Shown piece by piece: positions 11,327 to 22,309 of a stretch of DNA of 64,000 nt. Position 1 is the stretch's first letter; every line of letters begins with the position of its first letter. Below the pieces are notes generated by a model, which saw only the letters and a program-made list of their open reading frames with translations, made no database searches and was not told the DNA's origin. The stretch is from Erythroxylum novogranatense (Eukaryota; Streptophyta; Magnoliopsida; Malpighiales; Erythroxylaceae). The stretch lies in NCBI GenBank assembly GCA_029891385.1, contig CM057233.1, positions 14,965,663-15,029,662 on the forward strand, read 5' to 3'. The translations under genes were made by a program, and so were the position numbers.

Positions 11327-11793
11327 AGACAGCTCGGAAGGAGGTCGATCGGTCGGGCATTAAGATGTCGCGTGCGGTCGTTCGCATCGAGATTGATCGA
11401 TTGGTCGGGTGTCTTAATTGATCGGAATCTATTATTGCGTGACAGCTCGTAATGGGATTGGTCGACTGAGTGTCCTGATCGGTTGGCATTGACGTTAATT
11501 GCGCGATAGCTCGCGCCAAAGTAGGTCGGGGGGTCATCATTAGCGAGCGCGTGAAAGTACTTGGGGCATTTATTGTTTGACGGCGCGTGCCCTCTGACAG
11601 TTGTTCAGAATCTGAAACATATTGTCCTTGTAACCGTTGTGCAGCTGTCCCGTACGTCCTTTCAACTGTCGCGCCACTTCGGATTTCGACCAACCCTACG
11701 ACCCCTTGGCTTGGATTATGCCGCGTGTCCGGGCATGGCTCGGATTTTCTCCACGCATCGAGCTTTGACTGGATCGTAATTCGAACGTTTCCT

Positions 11794-11800
11794 TATAAAT
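11794..11800 (+). promoter_or_regulatory. Candidate TATA box of the antisense ORF
   Basis: TATAAAT in the context CCTTATAAATG lies about 205 bp before the ATG at 12006 on the plus strand. A pyrimidine-rich leader follows, as in many plant 5' UTRs. Its position inside the probable LTR fits transcription of the antisense ORF from the terminal region. This is inference from one motif. Confidence 0.4.
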
Positions 11801-12005
11801 GTTCAGGATCGACAGACTGTCTGGTTTTCTTCACGCTAGTTTCGTTCTTGCTTCCGCTTCATTTGCTCTTTCTTGCTCTTAGTTCCCGAAAATTTCCTTC
11901 AGCCGTCGTTCGATTTTTCCTTCTTCATTCACTAAATAGGTACGCCCTTTTTCTTCATCTCCTCCTCTAAAGCTTTTCTTTTCAAAAGTTCTGTTCCTGG
12001 TAAGC

Positions 12006-12501
12006 ATGTCGACGGCCAGCTCCAGAAGTATGGTAGAGGGTGTTGAAGAAATATCTACAAGAGAAAGGAAGGATGGGCTGGTTGTGGAGGCGCCGCCGAA
12101 GAATGAATCAACGATGACCGTGGGAGAGTTGAATCGGTCAGTGCTTAGGTATGGCATCCCTTCATCCTGGGTACCCCGGCTGGCCCTGGGGAAAGAGCGA
12201 ATCTACAGCAACTGTAGTGGATATTTCGCCGTTTTCGAAAGTTTTTTCACAGTTGGTGGTATAAGGCTTCCTTACACTCTGATCGTCGACGAGGTGTGCA
12301 CGGCTTATCAACTGATGCCGAGCTAGATTCTTCCGAACGGCTGGAGGTTCATCAACGGTTTGGCCTTGCTTTGTCATTAGTTCGGGTGCCCTCCTTCGAT
12401 CGGCATCCTATGTCACTTTTTACGGATGGGCCAAAGTCCGAGCTCTGGGGCCGGGGTACCTTCTCTGATGTACAAGGAAGCCAAGTATCGCCCGACGAGA
12501 A
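12006..12501 (+). pseudogene. Tat antisense ORF, part 1 (putative gypsy-type transposon domain)
   Basis: This is the N-terminal part of the plant 'putative gypsy type transposon' family (Transposase_28-like), which occurs as an antisense extra ORF in Tat elements; its function is unknown. It starts at ATG 12006 with MSTASSRSMVEGVEE. The family-like core follows: VLRYGIPSSWVPRLALG, ERIYSNCSGYFAVFESFF, then GGIRLPYTLIVDEV and LPNGWRFINGL. Two in-frame TAG codons (12324-12326 and 12378-12380) fit C-to-T changes of Gln or similar codons. The frame runs to 12501, where copia A is inserted. It resumes at 22229 without a shift once one copy of the target duplication is removed. Transcription would be opposite to the gypsy genome. 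Confidence 0.75.
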
Positions 12502-13037
12502 TGTAGGAAAATCCCAGTGTGAGCATCACATGCCCACGGTGCGGAAAAACAAAAATTTTTATTCCGGGACCTTCCCGAAAGCTAGGATCCATGTGTCTAT
12601 ATAACAAACTCAAACCATAACGGCCAAAGGAGACCGTCTCTAACGGTATCCACGCAGAGATCGAAGAACCTAACCGGGACAAACCCTTTGACCCGAGAAT
12701 AGCTAGAACAAATTAAAGAGTGCTAGCTCTTACCTTTGTCCTTGGAGAGCTTGAAAGAAAGAAGAGAATCGATGAAGCTTGGAGAGGAGAGCTTGATGAA
12801 AGATGAAGAAGAGAGAGTATGATTTTAGAAACCCTTTCTAAAAAAAAACCCCTACCTTCATCCATCGTTTTTGTCTTTATAAACCAACGATTATCCTCTC
12901 TTCTTATTATCAAATGCCATTTGTCTTTAACTATTAAAGACATTAAATGCAAAGTGGAATGTTTTCCACGTATAGCCTTTATATATATATATATATATAA
13001 AGTTAAAGACAAGCTTCCTCTCCTCCTTCTTCCACGT

Positions 13038-13086
<49 letters not shown>

Positions 13087-14375
13087 TACCTAATTAATTA
13101 ATATGATATATATATGTATATTAATGCTGAGGTGGTCCAGTCAAACTAGGGTCGGTCCTACCGGGTCCCGGTATGAAAAAATCATTGAAAACCTTTTTCA
13201 GCAATATCGATTCGCGATCTCATTGGGACATATCTTGATCTTATCGGGATCCATTTAATCCGTTTGCTCTCCATATATTGGAACTCTGTCCAAAATTATT
13301 TTACAAATTCTCCGAATCACTCTTATGTGTGTGACCCATTAGGTTCTCGGTTATGTTGGCCACTTAGATTAACACTTAATCTGAGCAAGTCATGAGCGGT
13401 ATCTAGCAACACATCATGACCCCCAATTGACCGAAAAGTAATTGGTTTGACGAATGAACCTATATTCATCATGAACCATATCACGAACCTTTCCATAGAC
13501 AATTACCGTGCAATTCGTCGTTTCACCATACTATACCCCACTTGGTTATGAGTATGGGCAAAGTCTCAACTCTTACTGGAATGACTACATCAAATCTAGT
13601 CTAAGTGATTTCAGTTCTTGTCCTGTGACTCATTACTTAATATGTCAATGAAGACACTCTTCATGACATATGTACTCTGATCAGAGATTTCCAAGTAATG
13701 ACCCTGACAAGAGCCCATGGGTATCATCTGCTATCATAGAAGTGGTGAATCCTCTGTTGGCTACTCAATTACCTTCGAATACCTCAAACTGTACCCAAGC
13801 ACCACCCTTCGAGCGACCTCTATAAGACAAAAAGGAATGGAGTCAAAGCACAGAATCAGTATCCAAGATATCCTTGAGTACCTCAAGTGTAAGGATACTT
13901 GCACCATTGCTATGATGAGATTATCACTGACATTAGAATAAGACATCCATGTGATGATCTCATAGCAGGTCATCCAATGTACTTACTACCTCTAGTAAGC
14001 ATGCACATCTCAACCCTAAATATCTCATATTTACAGTTTCTGAGATCCACTGCTTGATCAAATCAAGGAGCTTGAGATGTGCTAGTCTCTCTAGATTACC
14101 GATGTCTAGTTTCAGTAATCCTATGACTAGGGATAATTTAGATACTGACATAATTGCACAAGATAGGAATCTCAGTAGTATGATCACATCACAATTTCCT
14201 TCATGCTATGTCATATACCATGGACTTCATTAATTTGCTTATTGATCAATATCACTTCATAAATAATGAACAACAAAGTAATGAAATATGCCTTTCTTTA
14301 TTTATTTATAAAGTATGTACAGAACTTTGTACAAAACGCGCTAAAGGCAATTGCCTTTAGGGCACTACTCTAACA
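12502..14375 (-). mobile_element. Copia A 3' LTR
   Basis: 1874 bp, pairing along its whole length with 20374-22223. It includes AT dinucleotide runs (about 12979-13000 and 13041-13082) that are longer than in the partner LTR. Open frames inside (for example 13717-13941) recur in all four copia LTRs but have no coding support. Confidence 0.93.
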
Positions 14376-14387
14376 ATCTCCCACTTG
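14376..14387 (-). promoter_or_regulatory. Copia A polypurine tract
   Basis: On the minus strand AAGTGGGAGAT directly precedes the 3' LTR start TGTTAGAG. This is the usual plus-strand primer form in plant copia elements. Confidence 0.85.
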
Positions 14388-14389
14388 AC

Positions 14390-14901
14390 CTAAAGCCATT
14401 CGCCTTGATATCTAATACTATAGGCGAGTACATGAGAATCAAAACTCTTTTGTGATAATGGCTTTGTCAACGGATCAACAATATTCTGCTCGGTGGGAAT
14501 TCTCTCTATCTGGACATCACCTCGTCCAATGATCTCCCTAATCAGATGATATCTGTGGAGTACGTGTTTGGATCGTTGATGAGACCTTGGTTCCTTCGCC
14601 TGCACAATAGCCCCATTGTTGTCACAATACAAGCAGATGGGCCCATCATCGCTAGGAACCAAACCAAGTTCGATAATGAACATCTTGATCCAAGCGCTTC
14701 CTTTCTTTGCGTCCAAGCGGCAATGTACTCTGCCTCGATCGTTGAATCGGCAATGCGTCTCTTGTTTGGAACTCTTCCAACTGATCGCCTTGCCGTTCGA
14801 TGTGAATATGTAACTGATTGGGATTTGGAATCATCCTTATCAGATTGAAAACTAGCATCTGTATACCTGCTCACTTTGAGATCTCCATCTCCATATATCA
14901 A
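14390..14901 (-). pseudogene. Copia A RNase H domain, frameshifted
   Basis: This is the C-terminal RNase H of the copia polyprotein, which removes RNA from RNA-DNA hybrids during reverse transcription. Landmarks are RYTDASFQSDKDD (first acidic site), STIEAEYIAA (second) and LYCDNNGAIVQAKEPRSH (third), followed by SKHVLHRYHLIREII and NIVDPLTKPL near the C terminus. The first and last parts are in different frames (14542-14901 and 14390-14716), so at least one frameshift lies near 14700. It continues from the RT segment with another frame change near 14900. Confidence 0.85.
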
Positions 14902-15629
14902 GAAAACATCCTAGTCCTTCGCAAGTACTTGAGGATATTCTTGACAGCCACCCAGTGACCCTCACCAGGATTCGATTGGTATCTGCTTATAACACTTAGA
15001 GCATATGATACATCGGGTCTCGTACATAGCATAGCGTACATGATAGATCCTACCGCCGATGCATAAGGGATCATATTCATGCGCATCCTCTCATCTTGTG
15101 TCTTAGGACACATAGATTTTGAGAGTGTTATCCCAAGAGTCATGGGAAGGTACCCTCTCTTGGATTGTTCCATGCTAAACCTCTTCAGCATCTTGTCTAT
15201 GTACGTTGATTGTGAAAGACCAAGCAACCTTTTTGATCTATCTCTATAGATCCTTATCCCAAGGATATAAGTTGCTTCACCAAGGTCTTTCATGGCAAAT
15301 TATTTGGACAACCAAATCTTCACATATTGTAGCATAGAGACATCGTTTCCTAGTAATAATATGTCATTTACATATAGCATAAGGAATACGATTGCAGTCC
15401 CACTAACCTTCTTATACACACAGTATTCATCCGGATTTTGTGAGAAACCAAACTCTTTGATTACCTCATCAAAATGGATATTCCAACTCCTGGATGCTTG
15501 CTTCAATCCATAGATGGATTTTTGAAGCTTGCATACCTTTTCGCCATCATAGGAGATGAAGCCTTCAGGTTGTGTCATATACACATCCTCAGCTAGATTT
15601 CCATTTAGGAAAGCTGTCTTCACATCCAT
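14898..15629 (-). pseudogene. Copia A reverse transcriptase domain, mutated active site
   Basis: Family landmarks are [40 protein letters not shown], a catalytic box reading LYVNDILLLGND, and MKDLGEATYILGI. The family box is Y-V-D-D; here the first Asp is Asn (codon AAT), which should abolish polymerase activity. Copia B keeps YVDD at the same place. An in-frame TAA at 15300-15302 separates the two halves. The domain is in a different frame from the Gag-PR-IN segment that ends at 15695. Confidence 0.9.
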
Positions 15630-15694
15630 TTGTCATATCTCATAATCATAATGAGTGGCAATGGCTAGGAGTATTCTAATAGATTTAAGCATTG

Positions 15695-17527
15695 CTACTG
15701 GGTTGAAGGTCTCATCGTAGTCAACTCCTTGTCTTTGACGAAATCCTTAGCCACAAGTCTTGCTTTATAGGTAATTACATTACCATCCATATCGGTTTTC
15801 TTTTTGAAAACCCATTTACACCCTATGGGTTTTATTCCTTCGGGTGCCTCAACCAAAGTCCATACTTGGTTTTCATACATGGAATCCATTTCAGCCTGCA
15901 TGGCATGAAACCATTTCTCAGACTCTGAACTCTTCAGAACCTCTTCATAGGTGGTAGGCTCATTATCTTCTATGAACAATACGTCATTCTGTTCACTCAT
16001 GAGAAATCCATATCTCTCGGGAACAGAGCGTATCCTACGTGACCTACGAATTTCGTGTGTTGTAGAAGGTTGAATTGTTACTTCATCTGTATGAGTCACA
16101 GTTTGAGTTGAGCGGTTGATCTGCGTCATTCGAGCATCTTGAACTTCTTCAAGTTCAGTTTTGCTCCCACTGTCTTCTTGTAAAAGAAACTCTTTCTCTA
16201 AAAAGACAGCATGCTTTGAAACAAACACCTTTTGTTCCTCAGCAAGGTAGAATTGATATCCCATTGTTTCTTTAGGATATCCTATAAACAAACATTTGTC
16301 AGATTTTACATCAAGTTTATCTGACTGTGTCCGCTTCATATAAGCAGGAAAATCCCAAACTTTCAAATGAGTAAGATAGGGTCTTTTGTTAGTCCACATC
16401 TCATATGGAGTAACATCAACTGTCTTTGATGGAACTCTGTTTAACAAGTAAACTGTTGTCTCGATTGCATACCCCCAAAAGGATTTTGGTAACTTTGCAA
16501 AGCCCATCATCGATCGTACCATGTCTAACAAGGTTCGATTTCTCCTCTCAGCCACACCATTTAGCTGTGGTGTGTAAGGTGGAGTCCATTGAGATAAAAT
16601 CCCATTATCTCTGAGATAATCCAAAAACTGTTGGTCTAAGTATTCCCCACCACGATCTGATCGTAATGTCTTGATACTTTTCCCAAGTTGGTTTTCTACT
16701 TCATTTCTGAATTGTTTGAACTTTTCAAATGCTTCAGATTTGTATCTCATCAGATACAGGTACCCATATCGATAATAATCATCGATAAAGGTAATGAAGT
16801 AAAGACAACCACTTCTAGCATGGATGGACATCGAACCACATACATCTGAATGTATTAGGTCTAATACTCTAGTCGCTTGTTCACCCTTTCCCTTAAAGGG
16901 TAACTTAGTCATCTTGCCTAATAAAAAAGATTCAGATGTGTCATATGATTCATAATCAAATGACCCTAAACTTCCACTCTTATGGAGCTTAGCTATGCGT
17001 CTCTCATTTATATGGCCAAGGCGACAATGCCATAAGTAAGTTGATTTTAAATTACCTCGTTTATGTCTTTTCGTGTCATTGACATTCATAATTGGATCTG
17101 ACATATCTAATATGTAAATTCCATTGCATAATGTACCAATACCATAAAGCATTCCATTCAAACTAATAGAACAACCATTGTTACTAAAAGTCAAATGGAA
17201 ACCAGCTCTATTTAAACAAGAAACAGACAATATGTTCTTTATTAAAACAGGTACAAAATAACATTCATCCAATTGCATTACAAGCCCACTGGGGAGTGAC
17301 AAAAAATAAATGCCTACGGCTAATGCAGCAACTCTTGCTTCATTTCCCACACGCAGGTCTAGTTCTCCCTTCATGAGCTGTCTACTGTCCCTGAGGCTCT
17401 GCATATCATTACATATGTGTGAGCCACAACCGGTATCTAATACCCATATTTTATGGTCAGAAACAGTATTAACCTCAATGACAAACATACGAAGAAGCCG
17501 AGGCATCGATGCCTTCTTACGCTTCAA
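15695..17527 (-). pseudogene. Copia A protease-integrase-RT start (610-codon open frame)
   Basis: This long frame is the middle of a Gag-Pol polyprotein. The aspartic protease site is LDTGCGSH (residues 30-37). The integrase zinc region begins WHCRLGHI (166-173), but its two Cys positions read S198 and F201 in YDTSESFLLG, so the HHCC finger is lost. Copia B has Cys at both. The integrase core keeps D228 (HSDVCG), D291 (RSDRGGEY) and E327 (GVAERRNR), a DD35E spacing. The frame ends in the first RT segment (KWVFKKKTDM, ITYKARLVAKDF), after which reading shifts. It is in the same frame as the Gag segments upstream. Confidence 0.92.
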
Positions 17528-17545
17528 TTCTTCGAGATAGACTTT

Positions 17546-18316
17546 CTAGTTTAAGCCAGGTGGCGGTCTTACCTGATGGAAGCAAGTTCCTTTAGTGCGA
17601 TATCTTTGGTTTTTCTTGGCTACACTTCCTTTCGGTTTCTTAGACCTTTTCTTCTTTAGTTTCTTTTTCTTGGAATCAGAAGAAGAGTCCACCACAAGCA
17701 CTGCCTTACTATCCTTCTTGATAGCTTGCTCTGTTGTATTGAGCAGATTGATCAACTCAGGGATTGTCGTGGATATTTGGTTCATCCGATAGTTTAACAC
17801 AAACTATGAATAACTATCAGACAATCCAACTAGAATTAAGTCAACACTTAATTCATAATCTATAACAAAACCTAAGACGACCAACCTCTCAATATACCCA
17901 TTCATCTTCAATGCATACTGCACTGCAGATGAACCTGGAGTCATCTTAGTCGTGAAAAGTAGCCTCGAGGTCTCGAACCTTTCAGACCGAGCTTGCTCAT
18001 CAAACAGCTTCCTAAGATGAAACACTATAGTATTAGCATCCATAGACTCATGCTGCTTCTGCAACTCTGGTGACATAGATGCGAGCATAATGCAGGTAGC
18101 TATGTCACTGTCTTTGAGATGCTTACGATATGCTTTCTGATCCTCATCAGAAGCATCAACAGCAGGTGGATCAGGAAGTGAAACATCGAGGACATAGCCT
18201 AGTTCCTCAGATCTGAGAACAATTCTCAGATTTCTCAGCCAATCGAGAAAGTTGGGTCCAGTTAATTTGTTCGAATCCATTAGTGAGCGCAAGTTCACAT
18301 TGGAAGTCATCTTCAA
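17546..18316 (-). pseudogene. Copia A Gag, two in-frame stops, broken zinc knuckle
   Basis: This is a capsid/nucleocapsid protein of the plant copia Gag type, starting MKMTSNVNLRSLMDSNKL, then GPNFLDWLRNLRIVL and a helical capsid core. A TAG at 17804-17806 interrupts SYS/FVLNYRMNQI; the same position in copia B is CGG. A Lys-rich tract (about 17630-17700) and TKGTCFHQV follow. The expected CX2CX4HX4C RNA-binding knuckle is destroyed, keeping only its first Cys. The frame ends at 17546 and matches the downstream Pol frame, so an intact ancestor would have had one Gag-Pol frame. Confidence 0.88.
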
Positions 18317-20373
18317 TAACCTATAGGGAAAAGAGAGAAAGAATGTTAGAATAGAATTACATGCATGATCATAAGGACTTGCATGACATGCATATGGCTC
18401 CCACTAGTTTCAAAGAATCCATAACCCTCACTATGAATCCAAGAAACATTATGACAAAGTGTCCTAGTGGGTCGATATCCGACATTACTAAGAATGACCT
18501 TGGGTTTACCCAACAAGCCACCTTAGGTCAATCGGTAGGTATCGGTCATACCAATTGCATCATAGATATCCGACATTACTAAAATGACCTTGAGTTTACC
18601 CAACAAGCCACCTTAGATCAATCGGCAGGTATCGGTCATACCACTTATATCATAGATGCAACTATCGACTAGTGCTATCAACTCATGATGTATGCACACA
18701 CATTGGGTTATCAACTCTTGATGCGCGTACATCTGATGTACACTACCCAATTTCACCTCTGTCCACGTTGACCTTGAGTTTACTTGACAAATCAACGCTT
18801 CTAGTGAAAACCGACCCATTAATCCGAAAATCTTATTTCTATGGTTCGAACATATCCGTATATAGTGAGCTTGGGTTTACCCAACAACCCAACTCTATAA
18901 GAACTCTAGTTCTCCCCATATTAATGAAAGGCGTTAGTTTTCATATGATGTGTGAGGGTTTTCAGGTCTCATTTTCTTCTTCTCCAAGCTATAGGATTAT
19001 AGTCACCATGACTATATGGAAAGATTTAGGGCAATTCATCAATCACATTGAATCTATACCTAAAATCATCCATCATCCCACCTTTGCATGTTGTAGTCGA
19101 CTGGTGCATGTGCTAGTCGACTGGTGCATCTTATCGGTGGTACATGTGCTAGTCGACTACTATAGATTACTGTGCATGAGCCAGTCGACTGGTGCATGTG
19201 CTAGTCGACTGGTGCATGTGCTAGTCGACTGGTACATGTACTGGCATGCTCTCTAATCGGCTAATTTCTCAATTCGTGTAGTTCAAATTCACAATACCAA
19301 GTGTAATATCCTTTACTATGATGTACCAATGAAACACTTTCATTGTATCATGCTTACCATATATAGTTATACTATACATGAAACTTGAAATCGATGAATA
19401 CACTACTATTCATTTAGATTTTCAAATAATTTGAGAATATCAAACTATCACCCTAAGTATATCTAGGTAGTCTATACTTTATCAATACTACTTCAGCACT
19501 GGTCATAAAATTTGTGACGGCCAAAACAATCAAGACAACGAAATACACTAACGAGACGCTAATGTGACATATTTGACATCTGAAAATTTTTGGAAACCCA
19601 ATTTCAAGAAATTCAGTTTGGAAAGCATACAACATCAATGTAACACATTTTTAATCACATTAAAAATGATCCAAGGCATTGGAAGTGAGAAATACACAAT
19701 TAATCATTCCAAACAAAATAGCTCCAGCAACTTTCTCAAAACTGCCAATCTCTGTCTCTTACTTGAAAAACTCATTGAAACAATTTCAATAAATTCTGAG
19801 AAAATTTTTATTGAGAAAATTACAGAGGTTACAACATGTTCACAACATGCTCCATGAATTGTTGTAGGATTTATTTCCAACAAAAACTCAACCAACCTCA
19901 GCAACAAAGCCAATGTTAAATCTGTGTTCCTCAACACAGTTATTCCCAGAAGCACACAATAAATTCTCAAATAAATAGTAAATCACCTTGAAAACATTTT
20001 TCCATCCTCATAGACATTCATAAACATCTTAGAGACATGTCGGTGAGTGAAAATTCGAAAAAAAAATTTCTAAAATTTATTCTCGAATTTACAAGCATGC
20101 CTGTTCATTGAATGTGCACAAACACAGCAACCAGAACATTAGGGAATAAATTAGCAAAACCATATCAAATCACATTGATAAATTCCGAGCTTCCACAGAC
20201 ATATGCAACAACATCTTGTGAACATATCTGGGCAAGAAAATTTTGAAAAACAATATCTCTATACTGATTTCTAATTTGACATTTACAACATGCATCATCA
20301 TCACAAACAATAGGCAACTCCGACCTAGTCATGATTTCTACGTTATATACGACACAAGTGGCTCTGATAACAC
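18317..20373 (-). mobile_element. Copia A leader region (5' LTR to Gag) with repeats
   Basis: About 2 kb without coding function. A unit of about 92 bp beginning ATATCCGACATTACTAA is duplicated (about 18476-18655). An array built on the palindrome AGTCGACT with TGGTGCATGTGCT spacers fills 19093-19240. The 194-codon plus-strand frame at 18672-19256 merely reads through these repeats. The rest (19260-20360) is AT-rich untranslated leader, shared with copia B. Confidence 0.8.
20361..20372 (-). promoter_or_regulatory. Copia A primer-binding site (initiator Met-tRNA type)
   Basis: The minus strand reads TGTTATCAGAGC next to the 5' LTR, one mismatch from TGGTATCAGAGC, the usual plant copia site complementary to initiator Met-tRNA. 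One base separates it from the LTR. Confidence 0.85.
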
Positions 20374-22223
20374 TGTAGGAAAATCCCGGTGTGAGCATCA
20401 CATGCCCACGATGCGGAAAAATAAAATTTTTTGTTCCGAGACCTTCCCGAAAGCCAGGATCCATGTGTCTATATAACAAACTCAAACTATAACGGCCAAA
20501 GGAGACCGTCTCTAACGGTATCCACGTAGAGATCAGAGAACCTAACCGGGACAAACCTTTTGACCGAGGAATAGCTAGAACAAATTAAAGAGTGCTAGCT
20601 CTTACCTTTGTCCTTGGAGAGCTTGAAAGAAAGAAGAGAATCGATGAAGCTTGGAGAGGAGAGCTTGATGAAAGATGAAGAAGAGAGAGTATGATTTTAG
20701 AAACCCTTTTTCTAAAAAAAACCCCTACCTTCATCCATCGTTTTTTTCTTTATAAACCAACGATTATCCTCTCTTCTTATCATCAAATTCCATTTGTCTT
20801 TAACTATTAAAGACATTAAATGCAAAGTGGAATGCTTTCCACGTATAGCCTTTATATATATATATATATATAAAGTTAAAGACAAGCTTCCTCTCCTCCT
20901 TCTTCCATGTTGCATATATATATATATATTAATTACTTAATTAATTAATATGATATATATATGTATATTAATGCTGAGGTGGTCCAGTCACACTGAGGTC
21001 GGTCCTACCGGGTCCTGGTATGGAAAAACCACCGAAAACCTTTTTCAGCAATATCGATGTCGCGATCTCATCGGGACATATCTCGATCTTATCAAGATCT
21101 ATTTAATCCGTTGCTCTCCATATATTGGAACTCTGTCCAAAACTATTTTACAAATTCTCCGAATCACTCTTATGCGTGTGACCCATTAAGTTCCCCGTTA
21201 TGTTGGTCACTTAGATTAACACTTAATCTGAGCAAGTCATGAGCGGTATCTAGCAACACATCATGACGCCCAATTGACCGGAAAGTAATTGATTTGACGA
21301 ATGAACCTATATTCATCATGAACCATATCACGAACCTTTCCATAGACAATTACCGTGCAATTCGTCCTTTCACCGTGCTATACCCCACTTGGTTATGAGT
21401 ATGGGCAAAGTGTCAATTCTTACTAGACTGACTACATCAAATCTAGTCCAAGTGATTTCAGTTCTTATCCTGGGACTCATTACTTAATATGTCAATGAAG
21501 ACACTCTTCATGACATATGTACTCTAATCAGAGATTTCCAAGTAATGACCCTGACAAGAGGCCATGGGTATCATCTTCTGCTATCACAGAAGTGGTGAAT
21601 CCTCTATTGGCTACTCAATTACCTTCGAATACCTCAAACTGTACCCAAGCACCACCCTTCGAGCGACCTCTATAAGGCAACAAGGAATGGAGTCAAAGCA
21701 CAGAATCAGTATCCAAGATATCCTTGAGTACCTCAAGTCTAAGGATACTTGCACCATTGCTATGATGAGATTATCACTGACATTAGAATAGGACATCCAT
21801 GTGTTGATCTCATAGCAGGTCATCCAATGTACTTACTACCTCTAGTAAGCATTCACATCTCAACCCTAAATATCTCATATTTACAATTTCTGAGATCCAC
21901 TGCTTGATCAAATCAAGGAGCTTGAGATGTGCTAGTCTCTCCGGATTACGATGTCCGGCCAGTAATCCTATGACTAGGATAATTTAGATATCTTGACATA
22001 ATTGCACATGATAGGAATCTCAGTAGTATGATCACATCACAATTTCCTTCATGCTATGTCATGTACCATGGACTTCATTAATTTGCTTATTGATCAATAT
22101 CAGTTCATAAATAATGAACAGCAAAGTAATGAAATATGCCTTTCTTTATTTATTCATAAAGTATGTACAGAACTTTATACAAAACGCGCTAAAGGCGATT
22201 GCCTTTAGGGCACTACTCTAACA
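20374..22223 (-). mobile_element. Copia A 5' LTR
   Basis: 1850 bp, partner of 12502-14375, with scattered substitutions and small indels. Most of the length difference comes from shorter AT runs near 20855-20930. Confidence 0.93.
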
Positions 22224-22228
22224 GGGAA

Positions 22229-22309
22229 CACCTTCGAAGGTCTCCTCTTGGCAGACGAAGTACTTCTTCGTGAAAGCCCCAGGATCTTCCCTCGAGTCCC
22301 TACCATGGA
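22229..22309 (+). pseudogene. Tat antisense ORF, part 2 (81 nt between two insertions)
   Basis: This short piece encodes the segment around SWQTKYFFVKAP, which fits the conserved W-K-x-x-F-F-F-V stretch of the gypsy-type transposon domain. It follows part 1 in frame if one copy of GAGAA/GGGAA is dropped. It joins part 3 in frame if one copy of ATGGA is dropped. It is too short to be found as an ORF on its own. Confidence 0.8.

Larger units (their letters stand above)
10811..11990 (-). mobile_element. Probable 3' LTR / terminal region of the Tat gypsy element
   Basis: GC content rises abruptly at about 10811, where the flanking repeat ends in AATATTTTGG. The region has LTR-like features: no ORF of its own, a short tandem repeat (11213-11326), GGGCCTGGGCCTG at about 11128 and a TATA-like box. 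It sits at the 3' end of a minus-strand gypsy element. Its partner LTR is missing, so the exact ends and the TG/CA termini cannot be fixed by pairwise comparison. Confidence 0.5.
12502..22223 (-). mobile_element. Copia A: complete Ty1/copia element inserted in the antisense ORF
   Basis: Two LTRs (12502-14375 and 20374-22223) start TGTAGGAAAATCCC and end CTACTCTAACA on the plus strand, that is TGTTAGAG...CCTACA in element orientation. The flanking pentamers are GAGAA (12497-12501) and GGGAA (22224-22228), a 5-bp duplication with one mismatch. The internal order on the minus strand is primer site, leader with repeats, Gag, PR, IN, RT, RNase H, purine tract. Several stops and frameshifts make it non-autonomous now. 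Copia B is a second copy of the same family. Confidence 0.95.

Noticed and set aside
11292..11693. 133-codon minus-strand ORF in the gypsy terminal region
   Set aside because: It reads through the 19-bp tandem repeat and GC-rich LTR-like DNA and has no domain.
13717..13941. Recurring 70-75 codon ORFs in all four copia LTRs
   Set aside because: Their presence in each LTR follows from LTR homology; no domain and no start context supports translation.
18672..19256. 194-codon ORF in the copia A leader
   Set aside because: It spans the GTCGAC minisatellite and is not conserved as a full frame in copia B.
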